From assembly GCA_016617855.1 (NCBI GenBank), contig JAECUM010001170.1, forward strand, positions 93,249-157,248: a stretch of 64,000 nucleotides of DNA, in the 5' to 3' direction. A program made the position numbers and the translations under genes. This stretch comes from Megalonaias nervosa. Its lineage: Eukaryota > Mollusca > Bivalvia > Unionida > Unionidae. The notes beneath the pieces are model-generated. The model had not been told where the DNA came from and did not search any database. It saw nothing but the letters and a program-made list of their open reading frames with translations. This document shows positions 38,001-50,000 of this stretch, in pieces. Every line of letters starts with the position of its first letter. Position 1 is the stretch's first letter.

Positions 38001-41000
38001 AAGACAAAACCAGTCAAGATTTTCCATAGACAAAATAGACAGGGTTTTCCAAACACTAAACTAATCAGGTTTTCCAAAGCATTTGCTGGAACAGCCTACT
38101 GGAGAAGGCCCCTCAGCCTCCTTCTAGCCAAATCCCAATAACTGAGCCATCCAGTTCATATAAATGAGTCGTGGTACAAAAGATAGGTAATCCATTCTGT
38201 CAGAAGATAATGGCAAGTAATAATGTAGATGGCAACTGTCTGCCCTTGTAATTCTTACTATTTAATAGCATGACATAAGAATAAAAAGCCATCCAAAGAA
38301 TGTTTTCAAAAAAAAGAAAAATGTACCTGGACTATCCAAGGTTAAACTTTTTCCTGTAATGCAGACTACCTGGCTAAGGATCATATCGTGCCATAAGCTG
38401 ATATGGTGTGATGTGTAGGTACACTACACATATTAACATCTCAGATAAAATATATTTGAACTGGATGTTTAACAATTAAAATTCCAATTTTTATCACAAT
38501 GAGACCAATAATTCATACTAATTTGATATCTGAACAGCCAGCTCTAGTTATTGTATGCATTGTTTGTTAATCTGTTGTGATATACATCTTTTTTCCATTA
38601 AATAAATTTCATTTTTGCATCAAAAGATGAATTCGGTACTGCCTCCTTTGCTACCAACATGATAAACATAATTTTCAATCAGACCATAAAATAAATAACT
38701 ATAGAAAAGATGGTTCCAACTTTATCAAGTAAATAATATGACAATAATTTTCTCCAATGAAAAGTTTTCCTTTAAACTACCCCACCACCACCTCCCAATT
38801 ATTTATTTTGCAATAATGTCCCCTGGCTTATCATAGGAGGAACAGTAAAACGAGTATCTAGTCCTGCCAGTCAATAATTATGTATTTGTAAATGTCAAGC
38901 AGACTCTGCCCATATCTGGTTAATTCATACACATCAGCTTCAAATTTAATTTACTCCCAAATTTTCCATATCCAGAAACAATTCTTAAATTTAAGCAACT
39001 TGTATGTTTAAATGCTATTTATAATAATGCAGAGCCTATATCATTTGACCTTTAGAAGTGAATAGTTTCACAGAACAAAATTATCATTTCAAAAATGCAC
39101 AATTTAGCAAATACTGTTTTCACATTTATGACCAAGATAATATTACCATATTAACATTTTATTTTATAACTTTATGTAAAACTTAATTACGTCACATAGA
39201 AACATCCTATTTTAATGCACAATCTGTCCTTTATTTGATGAAAAGACCCTCAAACTTTTGTTCAGAAGACATAAAACTAACAAAACACATAAGAGTTGTC
39301 AGTGGGCGGGAGAGGCAGCAAGTAAATGCTGGTTGGCAGGAGGATTGTCTATATTTTCAGAGAGAGACAGAAACAGAGAGATGGATAAACCTTTTTGTCT
39401 TTCTGGAAGGCTTTGATTCAGAGGCAACAGAAGTTAATTCCCAATGTTAACATGATTGGGTAATTTATTTAATAGAGAAATGATGAAAGCTGTATTACCT
39501 TATCTTGATGCATTATCTTTACCATGAAATATAGTTTTGCAAATTCAATCTCTTGCTAATTTTGCACAATTTTTATGCATTTATGATTTGTAGCAATACA
39601 ATATGACAATCACTGCAAACAGCTTATCGAATAATTAAACTTGCTTCATAAATTTCTTTATTTAATGAACAATCATGTAAAGTTACTCTGTACAATTCAT
39701 GCAAGATCCTTTAAACAATTATACAAGATTCTTTAGTCAATAATGTCAAATCCTCAAGAAAATTAAGTAATATCATTTAGACAATCATGCAAAATTCTCA
39801 GATTCTCTAGTTAATTATTCAGATCATCTAGACAATCATGCAAGAGTCTCTAGTCAATCACGTTAAATCCTCTAGACAATTAAGTACGATCCTCTAGACA
39901 ATTATATAAGATCTTCTAGCTAATTATACAAGATCCTCCAGACAATTAAGTAAGACCCTCTAGACAATTATACAAGATTCTCTAGACAATAATAAAAGAT
40001 CCTCCAGATAATTATACAACATCCTCCTGATAATTAAGATCCTCTAGACAATTATACAAGATCCTCCAGACAATTATAAAAGATTCTCTAGACAATAATA
40101 CAAGATCCTCCAGACAATTAAGATCCTCTAGATAATTATACAACATCCTCCTGACAATTAAGATCCTCTAGACAATTATACAAGATCCTCCAGACAATTA
40201 AACAAGATTCTCTAGACAATGATACAAGATCCTCTACACAATTATAAAAGATCCTCCACAAAATTACGTAAGATCCTCATGACAATTATACAAGATTCTC
40301 TAGACAATGATACAAGATCCTCCAGACAGTTATAAAGATACTCTAGACAATTATACAAGATCTTCTACACAATTATACAAGATCCTCTAGAAAATTATAC
40401 AAGATCCTCCAGACAATTATAAAAGATCCTCCAGAAAATTAAGTAAGATCCTCTAGACAATTATACAAGATCCTCCAGACAATTATAAAGATACTCTAGA
40501 CAATTATACAAGATCCTCTAGACAATTATAAAGATACTCTAGACAATTATACAAGATCCTCCAGACAATTATGTAAGATCCTCTAGACATACCATGATGT
40601 GAGAGACAATATTTCCCTTATGGGTCTCTATGTCCTCCAGTCCATACTTGACAATATGGTTGTTCAGCACAGTCCTGACAAGGCATCTGACTGACACATT
40701 GATATCCTGTACAGCAGTCACTGATCTCACAACATCAGTAGTTAGGTAGTGAACAGTGGCTCCAAGTTCCACAATCCCTCCATCTGATGTTATCACCTGG
40801 AAAACAGAAAAGACCAATCAACTAAAATCAGAGAGAAGTTTTTATCTCAACAAAATAATTATGATATCATTCATGGTAAAAGTTATAAGAGTTGCAACAA
40901 TGAAGCAGTATTTACCATGATATATAACTTTGCCACCTCGTATCACCAACAAACAAGGCTCCAAGTGATTATTAAATTTATTTCTGCAATTCTGTCAACT

Positions 41001-44000
41001 ATTGACACTTTCAAGTCCAGAAGTACCATATATACTCACATATAAGCCTAATAATTTAGGAAAAAATAAAGGTCTGGAAGAAGGGGGGAGGCGACTTATC
41101 CATGGGCCAATGTCTAAACTTGACAGTTTTTAAGTCTTTTGTTGACTACTGTAATGGCTGTAAATCTTGGGACATGACAAAATAATTTTTTCTGTGTCCT
41201 AAGACAAATGCATGTAAAAAAAATCATTTTTGATGACCCAACACTTATTAAACTGTTATAAAGTATTATGATTGATCTTGTTATTTTTTTGGCATGTGCA
41301 TATTTTCTGATTTCTCCAACATGAAATTAAATAAAGGTAAATACAGACTTCTTAATTCACGGGCCAGTTGAGTTTACCCGGGAGACCAGGTTGAACAATA
41401 ATGTACAGTACTTACACAGTGCAAAGCGTGCATAGCGTCACTTAAATCCTTATTTATTCCCTAACATATTAGATGCAGATTTTGCTTTATTCATTGTTTC
41501 CACCAAATTGCATTCTTCCAGATAACATTTCAGCTAGTCCTTAATAGCTGTTTCATTCACAGGGGCTCATATTTTTGCTTACAATTTACCTGTCATACAT
41601 GTACTATATAATAACTACAAAGGAGGACACTTCTCTCATTTCTCACGCGACCCATTGAAGAATAAATGCTGTTATTTCAAGCTACATGTGTAGCATAACA
41701 AATTTGGTACTGATGTTTAGCTCAGGCATTCGACTTTGTATGTGTATCCAGAGTTTGGCTTACTATCATGCCTTTAAGGAATGCCAGACCATTTTCCCAC
41801 GCAACTGATCGACATGGCCTTGATCGTGTCCGCTTAATATGCAAGAACAACGCGCTGAATGGAATACTGCCTTCTCATTGGCCAACTGAAAATAAGTAAT
41901 AAATAAATGTAGGACATCATTTTCTTTTAACGAATGAGAGGACAGTATTCCATTCAGCGGGGTTTTACTTGCACATTAAGTGGGTGTGACCAGGGCCATG
42001 TCAAGCGGTAGCGTGGGAAAATGGTCTGGCATTCCTTAAAGGTATGATATAAAGTCAAACTTTGGATAGGGATACACAGTCGAATGCCTGAGCTAAATAT
42101 GGGTACCAAATTTATTAAGCTTTGCAAAGCTTAGCTTGAAATATCACCGTTTATTCTTAAATAGGTCGCATGAGAAAGGAGAGAAGTTTCCTCCCTTGTA
42201 GTTATTGTATAGTACATGTACGACAGGTAAATTGTAAGCAATGATACGAGCCCCTGTGGTTTCATTTACGTTGCATCACACACTCACAAGTTACTCATTT
42301 TCAATGATATAAGCGGTCGTACAACTTGTAATATTTATGAAAAGGTACGCAAATTTAATTGTACAAGGCACATAACCAGCATAACTTAAAGGTTCACGAA
42401 GAGTGGTAATAATAAAGGCAAATATTCTCATTATAGATCAACTAAGATCAACATCAATCAATTTTAGTTTTGTGTTTTGGCTTAACAACATCATAACTTT
42501 CCACACAATGGAAAGCTTGATGTTTCGGCGTCTTCTTTGTTGATAGTTGGCGCATTTGTCTTTCATCTTCTGACAGCAATGCAGGCCATTTAATCATTAA
42601 AACCCTGAAACTGGCTTGTATTAAGAGGGAATTTTGACCGGCAGCTATACCAGTACATTGATGTGTAATTGCCAATTATTCCATAATATTAGCACGATTA
42701 CCGTAGTTTTCTAAAATGGGGTGTAAGGCATACCTGTCAACTTTTCAAAAGCCAAGTAGGGAGACTGAATAAAAAATAAAGAGATTGGGATCTAAAATCG
42801 GGAGGTTTTTTGTGGCATTTTTAAAGCCTTGTTTTCACTAACTATTGATTGATCTTCCTGGTCCAATATGCATGAAATTCGCAAAAAGACTTGCCATGTC
42901 TCCCTGTGACGCGCCCTTTTTTCCCCCAGGACATGCCCTATTTTCATATTCTGGTCAGCTGTAGCCAAACTGCACAACAGCTAAAGGTTAGTCTTAAATA
43001 AGCAAGCAAGAAACCCAATGCGACTAATTAAAAGTTAATCCTTATCGATGCAACTATTTTGTGAAAACGACTGGCCCTCTGTCATAATTCAAAGAAACCA
43101 TGTTCTACACTACTGTGTGTCATGCAAGCTCCAGCAATTGATTGGCAAATAAAGGATTCCCAATTTTGTTAAACGAAAGGTACCTAAATAGGCAGCCTCA
43201 CGGTACCATACATGTGGCAATTATTTTCCCCTAGTTGCATATCCAACCTTATTCCCTTATTGTCAACTCGTAAGGCATTTAGTATTGTTTACTATAAAAC
43301 AAATGTATTCTGAATTAGTTTTTTGAGGACACATTTGCTGTGTGGTATGTATTTCCATTCCTTCTTTTAATTTAACGATGGTAATTAACATTGGTATATA
43401 CGGTATAAAAATGCCAGGTGTTCACTCGTGTAAGTTTCTTTGGTGGGAATGGCGCTATAGCATATGGAGTTACAGCATTCGTAGTGATCATTCTTGGGAT
43501 TGAAATTAATTGCCGATGATTTTATTGTTGTGGTTTATTTTTTTTGTTCTAGTTTATATTTTTATTTATGTATTTGTTCTAGAGGTAAAAAACCCATTAA
43601 TTTACGTGAGCAATGTTTAAACATAACATTCTGTTTAGTGAAGAAGCGAATTCTTTCTATTAAAGTAATTATTTCCTCACAACAATAATTCACAGGTGAT
43701 ACAACAGAACATGTAGGACTTTTCTTTTTTAGGAGAAATGAAAATCGAAGACATAATGTAATAATCAGGAGTTCTCTGCAAAAATCGGAAGATATTATGA
43801 AACCGGGAGGTAGGTGTGGAGCTACCCCAAAAGTCGGGAGTTTTTTTTTTTTCCCCTCCCAGCGTGCAAGTTGACAGGTATGGTGTAAGGCCGCTTACAT
43901 CAAACTACAACTCAGCTTTTACAGTATTAGCATAATTTTCAAAGCATTATTTCTGAAACTTCATTATTGTATTTTGGAGATATCATTAAAGTTTAGCACA

Positions 44001-47000
44001 GTTGTGCCCATGATTCGACTCCAAGGGATGTACTTCATTCAGCGGAATGTACTTCATTCAGTGCATGTTCAAACCTACAATGTACATGCGGTGGCGACGT
44101 TATGTAAATATGTTCAGTAGCCTAATTGCGAGTGTTGAATCGAACCGTATTGTTGTACGTTGTGTAGTCATACTGGGATTACATTTTAATGAGTTAGGTA
44201 TTTACAATTTCAAGGCAAAGTAAACATGTAATTACTGGTGTACTGATATAAAATGTCCAATGCAATAATGCATAAACAAACAATAATCGAGTCAAAAGGG
44301 AAAGGTAGTGTTACAGCAACTCGCGATTGCTAAATTCTTGTCATCGTTTGATCAAATTATACACAAATCTAAATTAGGCAGAAACAACAAGAAAACAGAA
44401 AATTCAATTACTTTTCAAACTAGCTTATACCATTTCTTTTTAATAATCATTCATGCCAACCTCAAGATAAGTATACATGTAATTTTTTTAAATATAAGTT
44501 TGCCTAAATAAATGCATTTAGAACTTACCTCGTGCATCTTGTGATGTCTCAGAGTTGAGGGTCGGCTTATACGCGGGTCATGCACTTTTCAGTGTTTATA
44601 CCTGTTCAGTTTGGGGGGTCAGCTTATATGTGAATGGGCTTATACGCGAGTATATATGGCAATTAAATATCCAAACAGCTTTGATTTATCAAATTTTACA
44701 TGTTATGGATACTTTTTAACGCAAAATTCATTATTCATTATTCAAATGACTGGAGAGCAATTACTAAGAAAGTAATAATAAATTCAAGCTCATCATGTAT
44801 AAAAAGCCCAAGGTATGTGCTATAATACATATCATATAGGTACTTCTGTACCATGTCATGGCATCAGCAATAATACATAATTCTACACAAGTGTATGATA
44901 CATATGCTTTCTTTAGTACTTGTTTGCATAAATTCCCTGCAATAAGAGTACAAACTTTATTCTTTGTACTGTGTGAATATCCACGGTTTTATGGTCTATA
45001 ATGCTGGTCTTGACCAGGTACCTTGGAATCCATTAGTTTGAGAGCCACAGTAAGGAAGTTGTGGGTTTAATATGTGCCTGCTCCAGCTGCATCAGTGTGT
45101 CAAAGTGTTATGTATATTTAATCTATATTGCATGCTAAACTTTTGTCCATGATTGTAGCTGTACTTTAGATTATGGCCACTTGTAAAAAGAATGCTTATG
45201 TAGCATCTGAGTTAAAGGCTAGTCTTATCTACAATGAGACAGGGTTTTCTACTGGATTGCTTCAAATCCTATTACAATGTAGGTCAAGTGAAGATGTGAA
45301 TAAATAAGGATTTGATAAACAAATAACTCATTCCTGGTTTAGATCAGTCTGTGGGAATCCATTTGTGATCAGAGTTTACAGTAAATGCGTTGTTGACATC
45401 AGATATAATTCGAGAGGAATTATTTATTTAAAATATTCACTAGAATTACTAAAGTGCTCGACATGCACTTTTGGATTAAAACATTACTTTGGATTATTGT
45501 GAACTAATTCAATGACATTCTTGATAGCAAGACATTAAAGACTATTGGAACATTCTATATTTTTGGACTTGTGATAGAGCGTTAAGGATTATTTGGAATT
45601 TAATTCATAATATTGTAAGCGTCTTTGAATTTTCATTTTTATATTGTAGGGAAATAACTTGTTGATTTTACTTAAATTGCTGGTTTCACTTTCTTTCGGT
45701 TACATATATTAAGATCTTGAGTCAAAACAAAGGAAAGGCACTTAGCTTCCATTTCCTCTGCATGATACACCCAATAATATTTTAAAATTGCCATTAAAAC
45801 CCACAAAAACAAAAAACAAACTGAATCCACCAGCTGTATGTTCAAATCCACAAAAAAGATGATGTTTTTTATCAAAGCCTTGTTGAAATATAGAGTTCCA
45901 AGAAACACTATCATAACAACATCCACAAGAAGAACAATAAAAACTCTTGGTTCTCATAGACCTGCATGGTTACAGACAATAATTAACTAAACCTCTATTT
46001 ATTCATTACAAAATTTATATGCAAAAACGATATGCAAGAATGCACTCTTACTTTAGTCAGTGTAAACCTTTTCAAGGGCTGGAAAAGCAATTTTCAAATT
46101 CAAGACTTTTTCCTGAATTCCAGACCCGCGTGGGAACCCTGGCTGTTTTATAATGTACTGGCAGATAATGGCCTATGTTGTTTGTTCTACTGATTACTTA
46201 AAAAATAAACAGCAGAGCCCCAGATCTGCAGGCACATTATGCAATGGTAGATCTGAATTTGTGCAGTGTGCAGGTGGGCTCAATTTATAAGCATGTGTTA
46301 TGTTTTTTAGTATTCCTAAAACTGACCCTAGGTAGGCAGGCAAAATCGAACTAAAGATGACAACTATAATTTACAGAAATGAATACAAATTACAAAAATT
46401 AGATAAAATCATGTGCCATGAGTTAAAAAAATTATAGATATACATAATACAAGTACATATGGTAACTTTGACTGAATTATGCAAGATTCACTGTAACAAC
46501 CTCAACTTTTGTGAAGCCAAAGAAGTAGGCTGTACGATTGTTTTATCACCCTGTCTAGTTTTATATTATTTTGTTTACAATCAAAACCTGGCTAAAATAC
46601 ACTGTCCCATATTACCTGTAAAGGAGGGACATGGAAAGCTTTCACTCTTGTATCCACTCTCTTCCACTTGTCTATACAGGGTATAATAAAGACAACACCT
46701 GAAAGAGACAACCATGGGTGATAAACATGCAAAATTATTGAAACGTTTCCCTTTTATCTGCTCCTCAATGAGAATATAATTAACTAACAGTCTTCACAAG
46801 ATAAATTTATCCTTCTGTGAGATTATGAAGTTATGGTAATTACAGTTCGTAAACAAACAAAAAATAAAACTAGAGTAATTGTGAACAATTTGCTCATGTA
46901 AATAGACCCGTCTCTCCTGCATCCTACTCACAGTCCATGATGGAGATGAACCTATTGTTAATTAAGGTGTGTAGTGCGAGTACAATGATTTGTCAACATA

Positions 47001-50000
47001 CACATTTGATGCTGATGAACATAACAAGTGCTAAGGTTCAGAGCAATCTGCTAAAAGGAGGCACAAGCTGGCCTGATATTGCTCACCTTGGTAGTTCACA
47101 TGTCAATGTGTAAATGTAAATTTGCACAAGTACTAAAAGTGTGAGGGGGAAAAAAAAGCTTGGAGCACCCAGTTGCAAAATTATCTGTTGAATGTTGGTG
47201 TGATTTATTTTCTTTCCAAGTCAATAAATATAAATTAATTTACTGGCATAAAACAGACACATCATTTATACAGAAAGAATTGTCCCCTTGACTTTTCCAT
47301 TTGGCTTGAGTTCATAAATGTTCAACCCCCCACCCATAAGTACATAAATTATTTGGCATTACAAGGGGAGTTAATCTGTACAGTCAGCATGGGTCTTTGG
47401 GATTGTCCTTAACTCCCTGGGGCCTGCCCCTTTAGTTAAATTTTAGAAACCATAGAGATCTGCACATGTTATACATCCAGCATCGTAACCTGGATTTCTT
47501 GCAGTCCCTTGGAACTTAGAACTAATTCACAACTCAGAAACTCTTCTATATTTAGTAACAGTAACCATATTTGATGGTAGATTGGCATCATCCGTAAAAA
47601 CTTAAAACCATTCATGCCTATATGCAAGCTGTAAAATTTAATTAAATTATGTTGAGTAGTTTTTTAAAGTTAGTCATTTCAAAGATTTTCCATTTTTTTT
47701 TGTCATAGCAGCCATATGTAATAGTGAACTGGCATCATTTGTATTTATTAAATGAATGCATTCTATCAAATTTGGTCAATATCTGCCGAGCAGATTTTGA
47801 GAAGGTGTTTAACGTGTTCTCCACTAACAGCAGCCATATTTGATGGTGGATTGGCATCATTTATACAAAAGCTGACTCCCTCTATATCTGACCTGCAACA
47901 ACTGTAACACAAAACTTTGGCGATGGGGGAAAATGTGACTGTTAAAATTCATAATATCATAAAAAATAAATGCAATGTTCATCTACAGGTAAGGACAATA
48001 CTGTGAATTCATTTATTACCTAGGGCACCAATTTATGTGGTTTTGTAAATATTAACACACAACAAGAATACAGGTTTAAACATTTACCTGGACCTTTTGG
48101 ACTCAGGAGTCTGCCCAGCCTGAAGACGATCAGTTTCTCATATTCTGCAACCACCTAAAATACAAATGTAGCACAAATTTGGCCAGAAACAACTGAATTC
48201 AAATTTCTAAACTTGTAATGTACATTCCTATTAATGAACTCATGATTATAGGTTTGTCTTTCTACATGCATAACATGAATTAGTTGCATGCATGTTTACA
48301 GATGCAACCTTCCCTATATGGTTTTTGTGTATCGTGAATGACAATTACAACATGGCCACAGAGGTCACTGAATGATTTCTTTTCTCCAGAAACTTTAGAA
48401 GCAAGACTAGTTCTAACCAAAACAGTTGCATTGTTGCTTGTTTGCGTAAGTACTGTTGATACTCGCTTATAAGCCAAGCCCTACTGCAAACTGCACAGAC
48501 TCTAATCTGCTGTCACATACTGTACCAGCAGATCAAGGTGTATGTTGTTTGTTTGACTTCTTACTCCAAACAAACTATATCGACTCAGATCTGATGGTGC
48601 ATTATGCAAGTACAGCTATACTTGACTTAAAAGCAATAATAATGGTAGTTTGATTAAAAAGCGGAGTACTGAATTCAAGCCCTGATCGTGGAAATTTTGT
48701 ATTAAGTTTAAAATTATCTGTAACATAGTCATCTTCTATATTAAACAACATATTTTTGTCTAACTAAATGAGTTCAAGACTTCTGAGATGTTTATTTATT
48801 CAGTTTATAAGGTCTTTAAATGTTAAAAAGTTTATTATTAGAAATATTATTAAATTTTGCAAAGCAGTTCAACTTGAAATGTTAAAGATTCATATAAATG
48901 AATTTTTTAAAATATTTTCTTAAGTGAAAATTATTCTGATGCAGATGAATTTGTCCACTCATTTGCCCAAATCAACATATAATTTTCAAAGTTAATATAA
49001 AGTTCTGTTTTAATCATATAAAGGGTATTATAATTTATGCATACAAAATAAATACAATACTTCCTCATTATAACACCATTCAAAGTTATATATCAAGGCC
49101 TCTATTGATAATGAAGGGTGTTATAATTTATGCATGTCATATAAATACAGCATTCCTTCATTATAATACTATTCAAAGTTAATATAAAGTTATGTTTTAA
49201 TCATATAAAGGTTGTTATAATTTATGCATACAAAATAAATACAATACTCCCTCATTCTAATACCATTCAAAGTTAATATCAAGGCCTGTCATACTCATAT
49301 AAAGGGTGTTCCAATTTATGCATATGAAACAAATACAATACTTCCTCACTATAACACCTTTAGAAGTTAATATCAAGACCTGTCATAATCATGGAGTTTT
49401 AATTTAATCATATGAAATAAATGCAACACTCCCTCATTATAACACCATTTCAAAAAGCTATATAAATGTACCATCTTATAGATGAGGTTGCCTTATACTG
49501 ATGTAAATTATATATAGTATCACTATTAAATATCCATATTTAACTTTTACATTATAAATAGTATCACTATCAAATAAGCACATTTGCCCTATACAATACA
49601 TATAGTATCACTATCAAATAATGATATTTAACTTATATATTATAATCAGTATTACTATTAAATAACCATATTTGCCTTATACATGGGACTATTATTCTGA
49701 ACATCCTTAAAATGATGGATTGTTACAGTATATTTTCACTGCTGTTTTATTGGCAATGCATAAAAATGGATAAATGAAGTTTTGCAGTATTTAGAGATTA
49801 CAAATTAAATGACCACATTAACATGTGTGATCATGTATGCAAACATGAAAGTGTTTATATTTCTGCAGAACAATAAATGCATAAACCTGAATGAAAGTGC
49901 ATACAAAATGTTTGATTGTAGGTGTATGGAAAATCCATGTCTCAATCCTTGATTGTATATAACAAAATGGCAAATACAGATTACCTTGTAACTTCTCCAT

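Larger units (their letters stand above)
34512..40592 (-). other. STOML1-like intron 5 (6.1 kb)
   Basis: Holds a TIR-family element (34669-35045), a MITE (35111-35305), a short unexplained frame near 37220-37560 and a 900 bp minisatellite (39689-40589) next to the splice donor. The stretch 35310-39680 is otherwise AT-rich and shows no supported feature. Confidence 0.8.
41026..44659. mobile_element. CCGTATATACTC-family TIR element, long copy (3.6 kb with insertions)
   Basis: The left end is TA|CCATATATACTCACATATAA, then GCCTAATAATTTAGG, AATAAAGGTCTGGAAGAAGG and GGCGACTTATC. The right end is GGTCGGCTTATACGCGGGTC, ATGCACTTTTCAGTGTTTAT, TTGGGGGGTCAGCTTATATG and TTATACGCGAGTATATATGG. The ends are inverted repeats of each other and match the 1.6 kb copy at 54214 and the 158 bp MITEs at 59743 and 59917. 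Inside are a long palindrome (41556-42260) and a 1.15 kb nested transposon (42730-43881). No transposase frame recognised, so it is probably non-autonomous. Confidence 0.8.
40797..46615 (-). other. STOML1-like intron 4 (5.8 kb) filled by nested elements
   Basis: Most of it (41026-44659) is one TIR element carrying a palindrome and a second nested transposon. The distal part has a dispersed repeat copy (45105-45725) and a MITE (46140-46305). Confidence 0.85.
46699..48087 (-). other. STOML1-like intron 3 with degenerate repeats
   Basis: 1.4 kb. Contains a third, weak copy of a dispersed flank (47225-47420) and a degenerate tandem array (47555-47905). Confidence 0.75.
48155..49984 (-). other. 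STOML1-like intron 2 with a MITE and tandem arrays
   Basis: 1.8 kb. Contains MITE family B copy 4 (48455-48630), a 95 bp tandem array (49017-49462) and a 50 bp tandem array (49507-49685). Confidence 0.8.

Noticed and set aside
39689..40589. CRISPR-like or satellite centromere array
   Set aside because: A 22 bp continuous minisatellite of under 1 kb without spacers, inside an intron.
34512..40592. A missing exon between STOML1 exons 5 and 6
   Set aside because: The protein joins directly (IVSHIM then NDCNRT) with matching phase and aligns without a gap to the stomatin family, so no extra exon is needed.
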